A stretch of DNA of 64,000 bases. It comes from Pseudomonas sp. B33.4. Its GTDB lineage: Bacteria; Pseudomonadota; Gammaproteobacteria; Pseudomonadales; Pseudomonadaceae. The translations under genes were made by a program, and so were the position numbers. How positions within the stretch are numbered: the stretch's first letter is position 1; each line of letters starts with the position of its first letter. The notes below the pieces were generated by a model that saw only the letters and a list, made by a program, of their open reading frames with translations, was not told where the DNA came from and searched no databases. The stretch covers positions 1,913,001 through 1,977,000 of the forward strand of contig NZ_CP140706.1 of NCBI RefSeq assembly GCF_034555375.1, written 5' to 3'. Positions 1-9,705 of this stretch are shown piece after piece.

Positions 1-624
1 CAGGCCGAAGACGGCGTCGGGTTTCGGTGATTTCATCACGCCTTCCTCGACCATCATTTTTGCGCCCCAGGTGTTTTTGCCGTCGGGGATGAAGTCGCTT
101 GGGCCTTCTTCGGCAGGCTGGAAGTAGAACACCACGGTGCCGGGTAATGTGTCGCGCATACCTGAGAGAATTTTCGCCGTGCTGAGCAGGATCGCGGTGT
201 GGGCGTCGTGGCCGCAGGCGTGCATGACGTCGACTTCTTTGTCGAGGTAGGTGCCTTTGGCTTTTGAGGCGAACGGCAGGTCGGCGACTTCCTTGACCGG
301 CAGCGCGTCCATGTCGGCGCGCAAGGCCACGGTCGGGCCGGGCAAGCCACCCTTGAGGATGGCGACCACGCCGGTACGGGCGACGCCGGTTTTCACTTCC
401 AGGCCCATGGCTTTGAGTTGTTTGGCGACCAGCTCGGCGGTGCGTTTTTCCGTGTTGCCGAGCTCCGGATGAGCGTGGATGTCGCGGCGGGTTTCCAGCA
501 GTTCCGGTTCGAGCTTTTGCGCCTGTTCGGCAATTGTGGTGCGGGTGCTTTCCAGCGTCGCGGCGCCGGCGTGGCTGGCGAACAGGCCGAGTAGAACGGC
601 TTGGGCAATGCGCGTCAGTTGCAT
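1..624 (-). CDS. M20-family amidohydrolase, C-terminus outside window
   Basis: This is the first 208 codons of a zinc-dependent amidohydrolase/carboxypeptidase (M20D, hippurate-hydrolase-like), and it runs off the left edge. The N-terminus (MQLTRIAQAVLLGLFASHAGA) looks like a Sec signal peptide, so the enzyme is probably periplasmic. Family motifs are visible: RRDIHAHPELG at about residues 46–56, LRADMDALP around 100, and the metal-binding HACGHDAHTA around 135. PAEEGPSDF near 170 carries the catalytic Glu pair. The substrate (an N-acyl or N-aminoacyl amide) cannot be told from the sequence. The start at 624 is supported by the signal peptide and an AAGGAG-like site just upstream. Confidence 0.85.
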   Translation of the reverse strand, partial: MQLTRIAQAVLLGLFASHAGAATLESTRTTIAEQAQKLEPELLETRRDIHAHPELGNTEKRTAELVAKQLKAMGLEVKTGVARTGVVAILKGGLPGPTVALRADMDALPVKEVADLPFASKAKGTYLDKEVDVMHACGHDAHTAILLSTAKILSGMRDTLPGTVVFYFQPAEEGPSDFIPDGKNTWGAKMMVEEGVMKSPKPDAVFGL

Positions 625-688
625 CGGTTACTCCTTGATTATTGTTGTCGGGCTTCCCTGCCTGTGACTGCAACCGCGCGCCTGAGTG

Positions 689-2842
689 CTATTCCTTCGG
701 CTGACCGCCACCGGCAGTGATCACTTGCACGCTCATGCGCGGCGTTGCCAGATCGAGTCCGGCTTCGTCGAGGTGGCGTTTGAGCGACAGGTTGAAGGCT
801 CGAGAAACTTCCCATTGTTTGATCGGCGCGGTCTTGAACCGCGCGCGCAGGATCGCGCTGCCGGATTCGAAACTTTCGACACCCTGAATTTCCAGTGGTG
901 ACCAGATGTTGCGCCGCTGCAATGGATCGGTACGCATCTTCTGGCCGACTTCGCGCATCAGTTTGATCGCGTCATCGATTTCCATGTTGTACGGCACCGC
1001 GACGCGGAAGATTGCGTAGCCGAATTCCCGCGAGTAGTTCTTGATGCTTTTGATTTCGCTGAACGGGATGGTGTGGACGATGCCGTCGATGTCGCGCAGG
1101 CGTACGGTGCGGATGGTCAGGCCTTCGACGGTGCCGAGGTGGCCGCCGACATCGACGTAGTCATCGATGGCCAGCGAGTCTTCGATGATGATGAACAGGC
1201 CGGTGATCAGGTCAGCGACCAGCGACTGCGCACCGAAACCGATGGCCAGACCGATCACACCGGCACCGGCCAGCAGTGGCGTGACGTTCATGCCCATGTT
1301 CGCCAGCGCGACGATCAACGCGATGATGAAAATCGCCACGAACAGCACGTTGCGGATCAGCGGCATCATCGTTTGTGCGCGGGCATTCGCCAGGCCTTTG
1401 CGAGAACGGGTGAGGGCGTGGTGCACGGCGGTGTCGGCGAGGATCCAGATCAACCAGGAGAAAATCAGCGTGCCGATCAGACTGAACAGTTTGACGCTGA
1501 CGTCATGCCCTTCACCCTCGGCGAAACCGATCAGCGACTGGCCCCAGACGCGCAGGCCGAGTTCGATAAAGACCAGCCAGACCACCAGGTGTGCGAGGGT
1601 GTAGAAGAAGCTTTTCAGACGTTCGGAGTAGAGCGCATGGCGTTTCGGCCCGCGTTGCGGTTTGAGTGAATGACGGCGCACGAGGCCGTTGATCACCATG
1701 CACAACACCAGCAATACGGTGCAGATCAGCGACTGGCGCAAGGCGGTGCTGGTGTCGCCGGCGGAAACGAAGGTGGCGAACAGCGAGATACCGACCAGCA
1801 CCAGCGCCGGCACGTACCAGAAGGTGCCAAGGATTTCGATGGTGTCGCTGAGGGCGCGGCGGGTCAGGCGTCGGGACAGCGGCTGGTTGCGGATCAGATG
1901 CGCGATCGGTCGACGGAAACGCAGGATGAACAGACCGGTCGACAATGCCGCGAGGACGTTGGCGATAGTCGCGGCGGTGTGGGCCAGATGCACGCCCAGG
2001 CTTTCGATCAGGCGCGGATCATTCAGCGCTTCACCGAACGCGGCGAAGCTGCCGATCAGCCACAGCGGCCGGAACGCCTGATGACGCAGGATGTACAGCG
2101 CACGATGGCGGTGCGGGCCATCGAGCAGGGAAAACGCGATCACGCAGATCGCCGAGAAACAGGTGCCGACCACCAGCGCATAGGCCAGCACCATCGCCAG
2201 GCTTTTACCCAGTGACGACGGCAGCGCGTAGCTCATGTAAACGGTCATCACCAAAGCAATCAGCCACGGCCCGAGCTTGCGTAATGCAAAGCGCAGCATG
2301 TCGAGGGCCTTGGGGTGTTGCGGCAGTTCTTCGGTGAGGCCGAAGCGCATGCGCACCCGATGGCCGAGCCAGATCAGCGCGGCAGCGAGCAGGCTCCACA
2401 CCGCGAGGATCATGGCGAAGCCGAAGATGATCGGCAGCCACTCGTTGGCCGGCAGCATCATCGCGCTCAGTTCGTCCTTGGCCAGATCGAACTCACTGCC
2501 CCAGCGGTTGAGCGGACTGTCGGCGCCGGTGAATTGTTTTTCGAAATTGGCGAGGGTCCCGCCGATCAGGCCGAGCACGCCTTCTTCGGGGCTGGCCTGA
2601 GCCTTTTTGGTGGCGTCGCGCAGCTTCTTCAGGTCGGTCAGCAACTGTGCGCGTTGCTTGTCGTTTTCCAGCGACTTGATGACTTCGTCGAGGGACTGGC
2701 CGAGCGGTTCCTGAGCTTCGGGCTGCGCTTTGTTGGTGTTGAGCAGACCAGGCAAACCGACCGCGTGGGCGGGCGCCAGCGGCAGCAGCGTCATCAGGCA
2801 GACGAGAAACAGACTGGGCAAAGCAAAAAGACGAGCGAACAC
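689..2842 (-). CDS. MscS-family mechanosensitive channel (large YbiO-like type)
   Basis: Inner-membrane channel of 717 residues, the size class of the large MscS homologues rather than MscS itself. The N-terminus is a signal peptide (LFALPSLFLVCLMTLLPLAPA region). It is followed by a periplasmic helical part with Gln/Lys-rich coiled coil, several membrane helices, and then the MscS core. In the core the pore helix contains LLAGAGVIGLAIGFGAQ, and the beta domain contains DYVDVGGHLGTVEGLTIRTV. Channels of this family open on membrane tension and protect against hypo-osmotic shock. I chose the GTG at 2842 because it directly precedes the signal peptide and has GAGG upstream. The frame stays open further upstream, but that extension does not look coding. 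Confidence 0.85.
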   Translation of the reverse strand: MFARLFALPSLFLVCLMTLLPLAPAHAVGLPGLLNTNKAQPEAQEPLGQSLDEVIKSLENDKQRAQLLTDLKKLRDATKKAQASPEEGVLGLIGGTLANFEKQFTGADSPLNRWGSEFDLAKDELSAMMLPANEWLPIIFGFAMILAVWSLLAAALIWLGHRVRMRFGLTEELPQHPKALDMLRFALRKLGPWLIALVMTVYMSYALPSSLGKSLAMVLAYALVVGTCFSAICVIAFSLLDGPHRHRALYILRHQAFRPLWLIGSFAAFGEALNDPRLIESLGVHLAHTAATIANVLAALSTGLFILRFRRPIAHLIRNQPLSRRLTRRALSDTIEILGTFWYVPALVLVGISLFATFVSAGDTSTALRQSLICTVLLVLCMVINGLVRRHSLKPQRGPKRHALYSERLKSFFYTLAHLVVWLVFIELGLRVWGQSLIGFAEGEGHDVSVKLFSLIGTLIFSWLIWILADTAVHHALTRSRKGLANARAQTMMPLIRNVLFVAIFIIALIVALANMGMNVTPLLAGAGVIGLAIGFGAQSLVADLITGLFIIIEDSLAIDDYVDVGGHLGTVEGLTIRTVRLRDIDGIVHTIPFSEIKSIKNYSREFGYAIFRVAVPYNMEIDDAIKLMREVGQKMRTDPLQRRNIWSPLEIQGVESFESGSAILRARFKTAPIKQWEVSRAFNLSLKRHLDEAGLDLATPRMSVQVITAGGGQPKE

Positions 2843-2919
2843 TAGGCGGTCAACCTCGCAAGGGGCGGATTCGCTGGAGTGTACGAGGCCCACTAAAGCA
2901 ATGCGAGCCGGGCGCGGAT

Positions 2920-3096
2920 TTATTCGTTGAGTTTGGCGAGGATCTTGTAGACCACGGTGGCGAGGATCGTGAGCATGCCGATCCACATGGCGAACACGCC
3001 GGCGTTCTTGTCACGGAAGTTGAAGCCGATGGCCAGCAGGATCATCCCGGTGAGGATCGGCACGAGCATGGCGTGAAAGGAAGACATCGTGATCAT
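2920..3096 (-). CDS. Small membrane protein of 58 residues
   Basis: A short open frame that encodes two hydrophobic helices (about residues 8–24 and 34–50) joined by the polar turn NFRDKNAGV, ending KILAKLNE. The start ATG has AAGG about 8 bases upstream, and a second Met at codon 4 is an alternative start. It sits between the mechanosensitive channel and apeB on the same strand. I do not recognise a named family. The hydropathy, the clean ribosome site and the lack of any competing frame support a real small integral membrane protein. Confidence 0.6.
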   Translation of the reverse strand: MITMSSFHAMLVPILTGMILLAIGFNFRDKNAGVFAMWIGMLTILATVVYKILAKLNE

Positions 3097-3163
3097 GGAG
3101 ACTGCCTTGTCGAAATGAGTGATGTAAGTCTAGGTCGATTTCTGCCGACCGGTGTTGATCTGA

Positions 3164-3240
3164 GTAGGAGCTGCCGAAGGCTGCGATCTTTTGATCTTAA
3201 AAACAGAATCAAAAGATCGCAGCCTTCGGCAGCTCCTACA
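3164..3240. repeat. REP doublet, class GTAGGAGCTGCCGAAGG
   Basis: Two nearly perfect inverted arms (GTAGGAGCTGCCGAAGGCTG… and its complement) flank a short A-rich spacer. The same arm recurs at 42357, 48648, 51968 and 52948. This is a typical extragenic palindromic element of pseudomonads, placed between apeB and the small membrane protein. Confidence 0.9.
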
Positions 3241-3262
3241 GGGACCTGGTGGTCCCGCGTTG

Positions 3263-4552
3263 TTACGGCAACTCGCGGCAGGCGTAGAACGCGCTCAGCA
3301 CTTTGACCAGATGCGCCAGGTCGTGGCTGCCGCACAGTTCGCGGATCGAGTGCATGGCGAAAGTCGGCAGGCCGATATCGACAGTACGCACACCGAGGTG
3401 GCTGGCGGTGATCGGGCCGATGGTCGAGCCACAGCCCATATCGCTGCGCACCACGAAACTTTGCACTGGCACTTCTTCGGCCATGCACAGATGGCGGAAG
3501 AACCCAGCGGTTTCGCTGTTGGTGGCGTAGCGCTGGTTGCTGTTGACCTTGATCACCGGGCCGGCATTGAGTTTCGGGCCGTGGTTGGCGTCGTGCTTTT
3601 CTGCGTAGTTGGGGTGCACGCCGTGGGCGTTGTCGGCCGAGACCAGCAGGGATTTCTGGATGGTGCGGACGAATTCGTCACCTTCCGGCAGCAGACGGCG
3701 CAAGGTCTGTTCGAGCATCGGGCCATCGGCGCCGCAGGCCGAGCAGGAGCCGACTTCTTCGTGGTCGTTGCACACCAGCACGCAGGTTTCGTCGGTTTCG
3801 GCGGTGAGCAAGGCTTGCAGGCCGGCGTAGCACGACAACAGGTTGTCGAGGCGCGCGCCAGCGATGAAGTCACCGTTCAGGCCAATCACAGCAGCGCTTT
3901 GCGTGTCGTAGAAACTCAACTCGTAATCGAGCACGACGTCGGCGTTCAAGCCGTGTTCGCGGGCCAGTTGATCGGTGAGCACGGCGCGGAAGTCGACGCG
4001 CTCGTCACCGGCAAATTGCGCGAGGATTGGCGGCAGTTCGGTCTGCGCATTGATCGCCCAGCCTTGATTGGCTTCACGGTTGAGGTGAATGGCCAGGTTG
4101 GGAATGATGGCGATCGGTGCCTTGAAGTCGATCAACTGGCTTTCGACCTTGCCGTCGCGGCGGAAAGTCACGCGGCCGGCCAGCGACAGATCACGGTCGA
4201 ACCACGGTGCCAGGAGGGCACCGCCGTAGACTTCAACGCCCAGTTGCCAGAAGCCCTGACGCTGCAGTTCCGGCTGTGGTTTGACCCGCAGGCACGGGCT
4301 GTCGGTGTGCGCGCCGACCAGGCGGATTCCGCCGTGCAGGGGTGAGGTGCGGCCCATTTTGATCGCGACGATCGAGGAGTCGTTACGGGTGACGTAATAG
4401 CGGCCGTTCGGCTCGGTGGTCCATGGCTCGCGCTCGTCGAGGCGCACGAAACCGGCGGCCTCCAGACGCTGCACCAGACTGGCGGTGGCGTGGAACGGGG
4501 TAGGGGAGGCCTTGAGAAAGTCGATCAGGCCTTGGTTCAACTCTTCGCGCAT
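3263..4552 (-). CDS. apeB: M18 family aminopeptidase
   Basis: Cytosolic zinc aminopeptidase of 429 residues, the usual length for bacterial ApeB/aspartyl-aminopeptidase-like enzymes, which release N-terminal residues from peptides. Metal-site and signature motifs occur in the family order: [13 protein letters not shown] at about 80, [17 protein letters not shown] at about 235, [16 protein letters not shown] at about 265, [12 protein letters not shown] at about 305. [14 protein letters not shown] and [17 protein letters not shown] lie near the C-terminus. The gene is followed on the same strand by a REP doublet and the small membrane protein. Upstream lie a second REP and the RluA-type gene. 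Confidence 0.95.
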   Translation of the reverse strand: MREELNQGLIDFLKASPTPFHATASLVQRLEAAGFVRLDEREPWTTEPNGRYYVTRNDSSIVAIKMGRTSPLHGGIRLVGAHTDSPCLRVKPQPELQRQGFWQLGVEVYGGALLAPWFDRDLSLAGRVTFRRDGKVESQLIDFKAPIAIIPNLAIHLNREANQGWAINAQTELPPILAQFAGDERVDFRAVLTDQLAREHGLNADVVLDYELSFYDTQSAAVIGLNGDFIAGARLDNLLSCYAGLQALLTAETDETCVLVCNDHEEVGSCSACGADGPMLEQTLRRLLPEGDEFVRTIQKSLLVSADNAHGVHPNYAEKHDANHGPKLNAGPVIKVNSNQRYATNSETAGFFRHLCMAEEVPVQSFVVRSDMGCGSTIGPITASHLGVRTVDIGLPTFAMHSIRELCGSHDLAHLVKVLSAFYACRELP

Positions 4553-4620
4553 AAGAAACTCCAGACAGCAATGGGCGGGAGTTTAACGCATCGGCCGGGG
4601 AATTGAATCTGCACCGGATC

Positions 4621-4716
4621 CCCTGTGGGAGCGAGCCTGCTCGCGAAAGCGATTGATCAGTCAACATCAATGCTGAATGTGATACCGCTTTCGCGAGCAG
4701 GCTCGCTCCCACAGGG
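4621..4716. repeat. REP doublet, class TGTGGGAGCGAGCCTGCTCGCGAA
   Basis: Inverted arms CCCTGTGGGAGCGAGCC…/…GGCTCGCTCCCACAGGG flank about 40 bases. This is the second REP class of the window, also at 9706, 13341 and 15324, with the GTAGGAGTGAGCC variant at 11781, 54048 and 58720. Confidence 0.9.
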
Positions 4717-4731
4717 GGGCAGTGTGGTCTG

Positions 4732-5367
4732 TCAGAATGGGGCCGGGCACTCGAAGCGCAGGCGTTCGCCGGTTTGCGGATGGGTGAAGCTGAGCATGCT
4801 CGCGTGCAGGCACAGGCGTGGCCATGCTGCCAGCGCCTGTTCGTGGGCGTAGAGCCCGTCGCCGAGCAGCGGATGCCCGATCGACAGCATGTGCACGCGC
4901 AACTGGTGCGAACGACCAGTGATCGGTGTCAGCTCAACGCGACACCAGTCGCCACAACGCTCCAGCACGCGCCAGAAGGTCAGCGCGTGTTTGCCGAATT
5001 CATGGTCGACCATGTGGCGTGGTTTGGTCGGCGGGTCGTAACGCAGCGGTAAATCGATGCTGCCGCTGTCCAGTTCCGGCTGACCCCAGGCCAACGCGGT
5101 GTAGGCCTTTTCGGTTTCGCGGTCGTGAAACTGCCGCGACAGTTCGCGGTGCGTGTCGGCGTCACGTGCAAGCAAAATGATGCCGGAGGTTTCCCAGTCC
5201 AGACGATGGACGATGCGCGCTTCCGGGTAGCCGTTTTCCTGCAAACGGGTAATCAGGCAGTCCTTGTTGTCGTCAGCGCGACCGGGCACCGAGAGCAGCA
5301 GCGTCGGTTTGTCGACCACCAGCACGGCGGCGTCCTGATGGATGATGCGGATGTTGGACAGCGGCAT
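4732..5367 (-). CDS. rluA: RluA-family pseudouridine synthase
   Basis: Converts specific uridines in 23S rRNA (and, for RluA, tRNA position 32) to pseudouridine. At 211 residues it is the short RluA form without an S4 domain. The catalytic motif is RIVHRLDWETSGIILLAR at about residues 50–67, with Asp as nucleophile. Trp-Glu replaces the more common Met-Ala/Asp after HRLD. LTPITGRSHQLRVHM at about 145 is the conserved RNA-binding segment. It lies just downstream of minE on the same strand, separated by a long hairpin, so it may be read from the min transcript. The exact target nucleotide is inferred from family only. Confidence 0.85.
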   Translation of the reverse strand: MPLSNIRIIHQDAAVLVVDKPTLLLSVPGRADDNKDCLITRLQENGYPEARIVHRLDWETSGIILLARDADTHRELSRQFHDRETEKAYTALAWGQPELDSGSIDLPLRYDPPTKPRHMVDHEFGKHALTFWRVLERCGDWCRVELTPITGRSHQLRVHMLSIGHPLLGDGLYAHEQALAAWPRLCLHASMLSFTHPQTGERLRFECPAPF

Positions 5368-5392
5368 TAAAACAGCCTCGTAACAAATGCCA

Positions 5393-5440
5393 ACGGCGGT
5401 TCAGGATCATTCCAACGAGGGAATGACCCTGAACCGCCGT
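5393..5440. repeat. Long near-perfect hairpin between minE and rluA
   Basis: ACGGCGGTTCAGG… pairs with …CCTGAACCGCCGT to form a stem of about 21 bp with one mismatch and a 5-base loop. No T-run follows on the minus strand, so it is not a standard terminator. In a min–rluA transcript it could be an RNase III site or a stabilising element, or it could limit read-through. Confidence 0.6.
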
Positions 5441-5458
5441 CGTACCTGCCGGATCGAC

Positions 5459-5713
5459 TCAGCGATCAGGCAGGGTGATGTTGAGTTCCAGAATCGAGCA
5501 ACTGCCTTGGCTTTCCAGTGCAACATGTACGTCGTCGTTGCCGATGTTGACGTACTTGCGGATCACGTCGACCAGTTCCTTCTGCAAGGCAGGCAAGTAA
5601 TCCGGCGTGCTGCGCTGGCCGCGCTCATGCGCCACGATGATCTGTAGACGCTCTTTCGCTACCGAGGCGGTACTTGGCTTTTTGTTGGCACGAAAGAAGT
5701 CAAAAAGGTTCAT
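5459..5713 (-). CDS. minE: Cell division topological specificity factor MinE
   Basis: MinE binds MinD, stimulates its ATPase and drives the oscillation that confines Z-ring assembly to mid-cell. The 84-residue length is normal. The N-terminal [24 protein letters not shown] is the membrane-targeting and anti-MinCD segment, and the rest is the dimerising topological-specificity domain ([18 protein letters not shown]). Its ATG overlaps the minD stop by one base (TAATG), with GGAGGT upstream, so the two are translationally coupled. It is the last min gene on the minus strand. Confidence 0.97.
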   Translation of the reverse strand: MNLFDFFRANKKPSTASVAKERLQIIVAHERGQRSTPDYLPALQKELVDVIRKYVNIGNDDVHVALESQGSCSILELNITLPDR

Positions 5714-6525
5714 TACCTACCTCCAAACAGGCGCTCGAAGAATCCCTTCTTCTCGACATCGAGGAAACGGTGGGCTTTTTCTTTGCCCAGCAAACGGTCG
5801 ACGGTATCGCTGTAAGCCTGACCGGCATCGCTCTGGTCGTCGAGAATCACCGGGACGCCCTGGTTGGAGGCTTTAAGCACCGCCTGGGATTCCGGGATCA
5901 CGCCGAGCAGGGTGACCGAGAGGATTTCCTTGACGTCTTCAACGCCAAGCATCTCGCCCTTTTCAACACGCTCTGGATGGTAGCGAGTGATCAGCAAGTG
6001 TTCCTTGATCGGGTCTTCGCCACGTTCGGCGCGACGCGATTTGCTCGCCAGCAGGCCGAGCATGCGGTCCGAATCTCGTACCGAAGACACTTCCGGGTTG
6101 GTCACGACGATCGCTTCGTCAGCGAAGTACATGGCCAGGTGTGCACCTTTCTCGATGCCGGCCGGGGAGTCGCAGACGACGAACTCGAATTGTTCCTTGA
6201 GCTCCATCAGCACTTTTTCCACGCCTTCGACAGTCAGCGCGTCTTTGTCGCGGGTCTGACTGGCGGCCAGTACGTAGAGGTTTTCCAGACGCTTGTCTTT
6301 GATCAATGCCTGTTGCAGGTTGGCTTCGCCGTTGACCACGTTGACGAAGTCATACACCACGCGGCGCTCGCAACCCATGATCAGGTCAAGGTTACGCAAG
6401 CCCACGTCGAAGTCGACGATCACTGTTTTGTGGCCGCGCAGAGCGAGGCCGGTACCGATAGCGGCGCTGGTGGTGGTCTTACCCACACCACCCTTGCCGG
6501 ATGTAACCACGAGAATCTTGGCCAA
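5713..6525 (-). CDS. minD: Septum site-determining ATPase MinD
   Basis: Membrane-associated ParA-type ATPase that recruits MinC to the poles. The deviant Walker [16 protein letters not shown] lies at residues 10–24, the switch regions include [11 protein letters not shown] (around 38–48) and CDSPAGIE (around 118), and the C-terminal amphipathic helix ends [12 protein letters not shown]. It has 270 residues, as expected. The start codon is TTG at 6525 (protein MAKILVV), with AGGGGTG at proper spacing upstream. No better ATG fits the conserved N-terminus. It lies between minC and minE in the classical operon. Confidence 0.97.
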   Translation of the reverse strand: MAKILVVTSGKGGVGKTTTSAAIGTGLALRGHKTVIVDFDVGLRNLDLIMGCERRVVYDFVNVVNGEANLQQALIKDKRLENLYVLAASQTRDKDALTVEGVEKVLMELKEQFEFVVCDSPAGIEKGAHLAMYFADEAIVVTNPEVSSVRDSDRMLGLLASKSRRAERGEDPIKEHLLITRYHPERVEKGEMLGVEDVKEILSVTLLGVIPESQAVLKASNQGVPVILDDQSDAGQAYSDTVDRLLGKEKAHRFLDVEKKGFFERLFGGR

Positions 6526-6694
6526 GGTGTTTCACCCCTAAGGAAGAAGGACTTTTTAGCCCCTGAAAAACATCTCTTGAAAACTACTGCAGTCGGACAG
6601 CCTTGGCTGGAATTCGGCGTTGAGCCTTTTTCCTACTTCGTTTGAGCCGTTTTCGCTACGTTTTAGAGATGCTTGGAAAATGCGGCAGTATCCG

Positions 6695-7432
6695 TTAAAG
6701 CCGAATGATGTTCAACACGTCGCCCGACAGGCTGACCTGTACGCCTGAGCCCCACATAGGGTCGCGGCGCAAATCTTCGGAAACCTTGTAATGACCGGCG
6801 ATGGAGATCAGTTCAGCGCTCAATTGCTGACAGAAAATCCGTGCCTTGGTATCACCCTTCACGCCGGCCAGCGCCCGACCGCGCATCGGGCCGTATACAT
6901 GGATGTTGCCATCGGCGAGAAGTTCCGCCCCCGGACTGACCGAAGACACCACGACCAGATCGCCACCCTGGGCGTATATCTGTTGGCCACCACGTACTGG
7001 CGTGGTGATGACACGGGTCGGTTTGACGGTGGGCTCAGGTGGCTTTTCCGGCTTCTTTTTGACTTCGGCTTCCGGCGTTTCCAGCGGTCGCTCACGGGCG
7101 CCCGACGGCGGCAACACCGGAATGTCGATGGCGATGGCGGCGGCGATGTCTTCGATGCGGCTGGCGCGAATCGCCAGGGTGCGCAGGCCATGTTGACGGC
7201 AGACGCGCATCAGCCCCGGCAGATCGACGGCACCTTCGCTCGGCGGCAGTTTGTCCAGCGCCAGAACCAGCGGCGCGTTGCTGAAGAAGTTCGGCGCCTG
7301 GGCGACTTTGGCGGCCAATTGCCGATCGAGGCTTTCGAGGTCGTTACGGGCCAGTTCCAGCACAGTAATGGCCAGCATGCTGCCCTTGAGCTGGAATACG
7401 GGATCTTGGTCTAACGGTTCGGTTTGGCTCAT
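6695..7432 (-). CDS. minC: Septum site-determining protein MinC
   Basis: Inhibitor of FtsZ polymerisation that acts with MinD. The protein has 245 residues. The N-terminal inhibitory domain runs about 1–115 ([16 protein letters not shown]…[14 protein letters not shown]). A Pro/Lys-rich linker covers about 120–150, and the C-terminal beta-helix domain (about 155–245) contains RSGQ-like [17 protein letters not shown] and [12 protein letters not shown]. The start at 7432 gives the conserved [17 protein letters not shown]. The open frame continues upstream without coding character. It is first of the minCDE operon and divergent from lpxL, so the promoter must lie in 7433–7549. Confidence 0.95.
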   Translation of the reverse strand: MSQTEPLDQDPVFQLKGSMLAITVLELARNDLESLDRQLAAKVAQAPNFFSNAPLVLALDKLPPSEGAVDLPGLMRVCRQHGLRTLAIRASRIEDIAAAIAIDIPVLPPSGARERPLETPEAEVKKKPEKPPEPTVKPTRVITTPVRGGQQIYAQGGDLVVVSSVSPGAELLADGNIHVYGPMRGRALAGVKGDTKARIFCQQLSAELISIAGHYKVSEDLRRDPMWGSGVQVSLSGDVLNIIRL

Positions 7433-7549
7433 GTCGGCATACAACGGCTTGTCACTAAAAGTGCCGAGACTTATAACGAGAACGCCCGCGGGCCGCAAGC
7501 CGGGTCGAACGATGTAGAATGCGCGGCCACTGTATTTACGGAAGCTTTA

Positions 7550-8482
7550 ATGGATCGCCCGCGTTTTCGAAAAGCATTTTTATCGCCACGCTTCTGGCCG
7601 CTCTGGTGCGGTCTGGGGCTTCTGTGGCTGATCGTTCAGTTGCCGTACCCGGCCTTGCTGACCATCGGTCGAGTTTTGGGCGCCTTGATGTATCGCGTGG
7701 CCGGCGACCGGCGGCGCATTGCCAAGCGCAATCTTGAGCTGTGCTTCCCGGAAAAATCCGCCGCCGAGCGCAAACGTCTGCTCAAAGAAAACTTCGCCTC
7801 CACCGGCATCGCCTTTTTTGAAATGGCCATGAGCTGGTGGTGGTCGCGTGAACGTCTGGCCAAGCTGGCCCACGTTGAAGGCCTGGAGCATTTGCAAAAG
7901 GCCCGGCGCGAAGGCAAAGGCGTGATTCTGATGGCGGCGCATTTCACCACGCTGGAAATCGGCGCGGCGTTGCTCGGTCAGCAGCACACCATCGACGGCA
8001 TGTACCGCGAACACAAAAATCCGCTGTTCGACTTCGTTCAACGCCAGGGCCGTGAGCGGCACAACCTTGACTCGCTGGCGGTGGAGCGTGACGACGTGCG
8101 TGGCATGCTCAAGTTGCTGCGTTCCGGTCGTGCGATCTGGTACGCACCGGATCAGGATTATGGCGCCAAGCAGAGCATCTTTGTGCCGTTGTTCGGCATT
8201 CAGGCGGCGACCGTGACGGCGACGACCAAATTCGCCCGTCTCGGCAAGGCGTTGGTGGTGCCGTTTACCCAAGAACGTCTGGCCGACGGCAGCGGTTATC
8301 GCTTGGTGATTCACCCGCCGCTGGAAGATTTCCCCGGCGAAACCGAAGAGGCCGACTGCATCCGCATCAATCAGTGGGTCGAGAGCGCCTTGCGTGCCTG
8401 CCCCGAGCAGTATCTGTGGGCGCACCGTCGCTTCAAGAGTCGCCCACCGGGCGAGCCGAAGCTGTACGCCAAACGCGGTTGA
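7550..8482 (+). CDS. lpxL: Lipid A biosynthesis acyltransferase (LpxL/HtrB family)
   Basis: Inner-membrane late acyltransferase that adds a secondary acyl chain (lauroyl type) to the Kdo-lipid A precursor. It is 310 residues, the usual size. An N-terminal membrane helix (LWCGLGLLWLIVQLPYPALL) is followed by the catalytic H-X4-E site HFTTLEIG at about 143–150, then RGMLKLLRSGRAIWYAPDQDYG and the IFVPLFG segment. The start has GGAAG upstream, and a TAGAAT -10-like box lies about 30 bases before the ATG. Which acyl chain and position it uses is not determined by sequence alone. Confidence 0.9.
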   Translation: MDRPRFRKAFLSPRFWPLWCGLGLLWLIVQLPYPALLTIGRVLGALMYRVAGDRRRIAKRNLELCFPEKSAAERKRLLKENFASTGIAFFEMAMSWWWSRERLAKLAHVEGLEHLQKARREGKGVILMAAHFTTLEIGAALLGQQHTIDGMYREHKNPLFDFVQRQGRERHNLDSLAVERDDVRGMLKLLRSGRAIWYAPDQDYGAKQSIFVPLFGIQAATVTATTKFARLGKALVVPFTQERLADGSGYRLVIHPPLEDFPGETEEADCIRINQWVESALRACPEQYLWAHRRFKSRPPGEPKLYAKRG

Positions 8483-8517
8483 TTCACCCATCCTTTCAAG
8501 CACCATGGAGTGTTGCG

Positions 8518-9690
8518 ATGAGCCCAGCTGAACCGGTCACAGGTTTGATTCTTTCCGGCGGCGGGGCTCGGGCGGCGTATCAGGTGGGGGTGCTGGCGGC
8601 GATTGCCGAATTGCTGCCGTTGGGCGCGGACAATCCGTTTCCGGTGATCGTCGGCACCTCGGCCGGGGCGATCAACGCGGTCAGCCTCGCCAGTGGCGCT
8701 ACGGACTTTCGCGCCGCCATCGAACGTCTCACCTTGTTCTGGCAGGGCTTTCGCAGCCATCGCGTGCTGCGCAGTGACTGGCCCGGGGTTATCCGTCAGG
8801 CCAGCCGCTTTGTCAGCCACAGCTTGCTCGGCGTGGGGCGACAATTGCCGGTGGCGCTGCTCAACAGTTCGCCGCTGCGCGATCTGCTCAATGAAAAACT
8901 GCACATGCCCGGCATCGCCGAATCGATTGCACGCAAGCAATTGCATGCGGTGGCGGTGACCGCGTTCGGCTATGAGTCGGGGCAAGCGGTGACGTTCTAT
9001 CAGGGCGGCGGCACGATCGATTCATGGCTGCGTCATCGGCGCATTGGTGTGCCGACGCAACTGTCGGTGGATCACTTGCTGGCCAGCTCGGCGATTCCGT
9101 TGCTGTTCGCGCCGGTGAAAATCGGCGATGAATATTTTGGCGACGGTGCGGTGCGGCAATCAGCGCCGATCAGTCCGGCGTTGCACCTGGGCGCCAGTCG
9201 GGTGCTGGTGGTCGGTGTCAGCGGCAACCCGCGCGGCATTGATCCGCAGCAGCCGCTGGAGCGCGCTTACACGGGGCAGCAGCCGACACTCGCGCAGATC
9301 GGCGGGCACATGCTCAACAGCACGTTTATTGACAGCCTGGAAAGCGACATCGAGTTGCTGCAGCGTCTCAACCAGTTCAGCCACTTGATGCCTGCCGGAA
9401 CGCCGACCCGTGAGTTAGGAGTGGCGCCGGTGGAGGTGCTGGTGATTTCGCCGAGTCAGCCGATCGATGAAATTGCAGCGCGGCATCGTCAGGAATTGCC
9501 GGCGGCGTTGCGTTTGTTTCTGCGTGGGCCGGGTGCGACCAAGACGAGTGGGGCAGGGGTGTTGAGTTATCTGCTGTTCGAGGCGGGGTATTGCAGCGAG
9601 TTGATTGATCTGGGGCGCAGGGATGCGTTGGCCAAGCGCGAGGAGCTTTGCCGATTTTTGGGCATATCCGAGGCGGTGGTCCGGGCCTGA
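8518..9690 (+). CDS. Patatin-like phospholipase
   Basis: Serine lipid acyl hydrolase of 390 residues. The oxyanion hole is SGGGARAAYQVGVLAA at about residues 15–30. The nucleophile elbow GTSAGAINA lies at about 45–53, and the dyad Asp is in DGAVRQSAPISPALHLGA at about 207–224. No signal peptide is visible, so it is probably cytoplasmic or inner-membrane associated. It begins 35 bases after lpxL on the same strand, which suggests a shared transcript and perhaps envelope-lipid turnover. A REP doublet closes the unit. Confidence 0.9.
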   Translation: MSPAEPVTGLILSGGGARAAYQVGVLAAIAELLPLGADNPFPVIVGTSAGAINAVSLASGATDFRAAIERLTLFWQGFRSHRVLRSDWPGVIRQASRFVSHSLLGVGRQLPVALLNSSPLRDLLNEKLHMPGIAESIARKQLHAVAVTAFGYESGQAVTFYQGGGTIDSWLRHRRIGVPTQLSVDHLLASSAIPLLFAPVKIGDEYFGDGAVRQSAPISPALHLGASRVLVVGVSGNPRGIDPQQPLERAYTGQQPTLAQIGGHMLNSTFIDSLESDIELLQRLNQFSHLMPAGTPTRELGVAPVEVLVISPSQPIDEIAARHRQELPAALRLFLRGPGATKTSGAGVLSYLLFEAGYCSELIDLGRRDALAKREELCRFLGISEAVVRA

Positions 9691-9705
9691 AATCTGCGGG
9701 GAGGC

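Noticed and set aside
3191..4345. A long open frame on the plus strand opposite apeB
   Set aside because: It mirrors the codon structure of a clearly recognised gene, has odd composition (rich in Val, His, Arg) and no ribosome site; the same holds for long antisense frames over minD, puuD, the NCS2 permease, the aminotransferase and the ATP-grasp gene.
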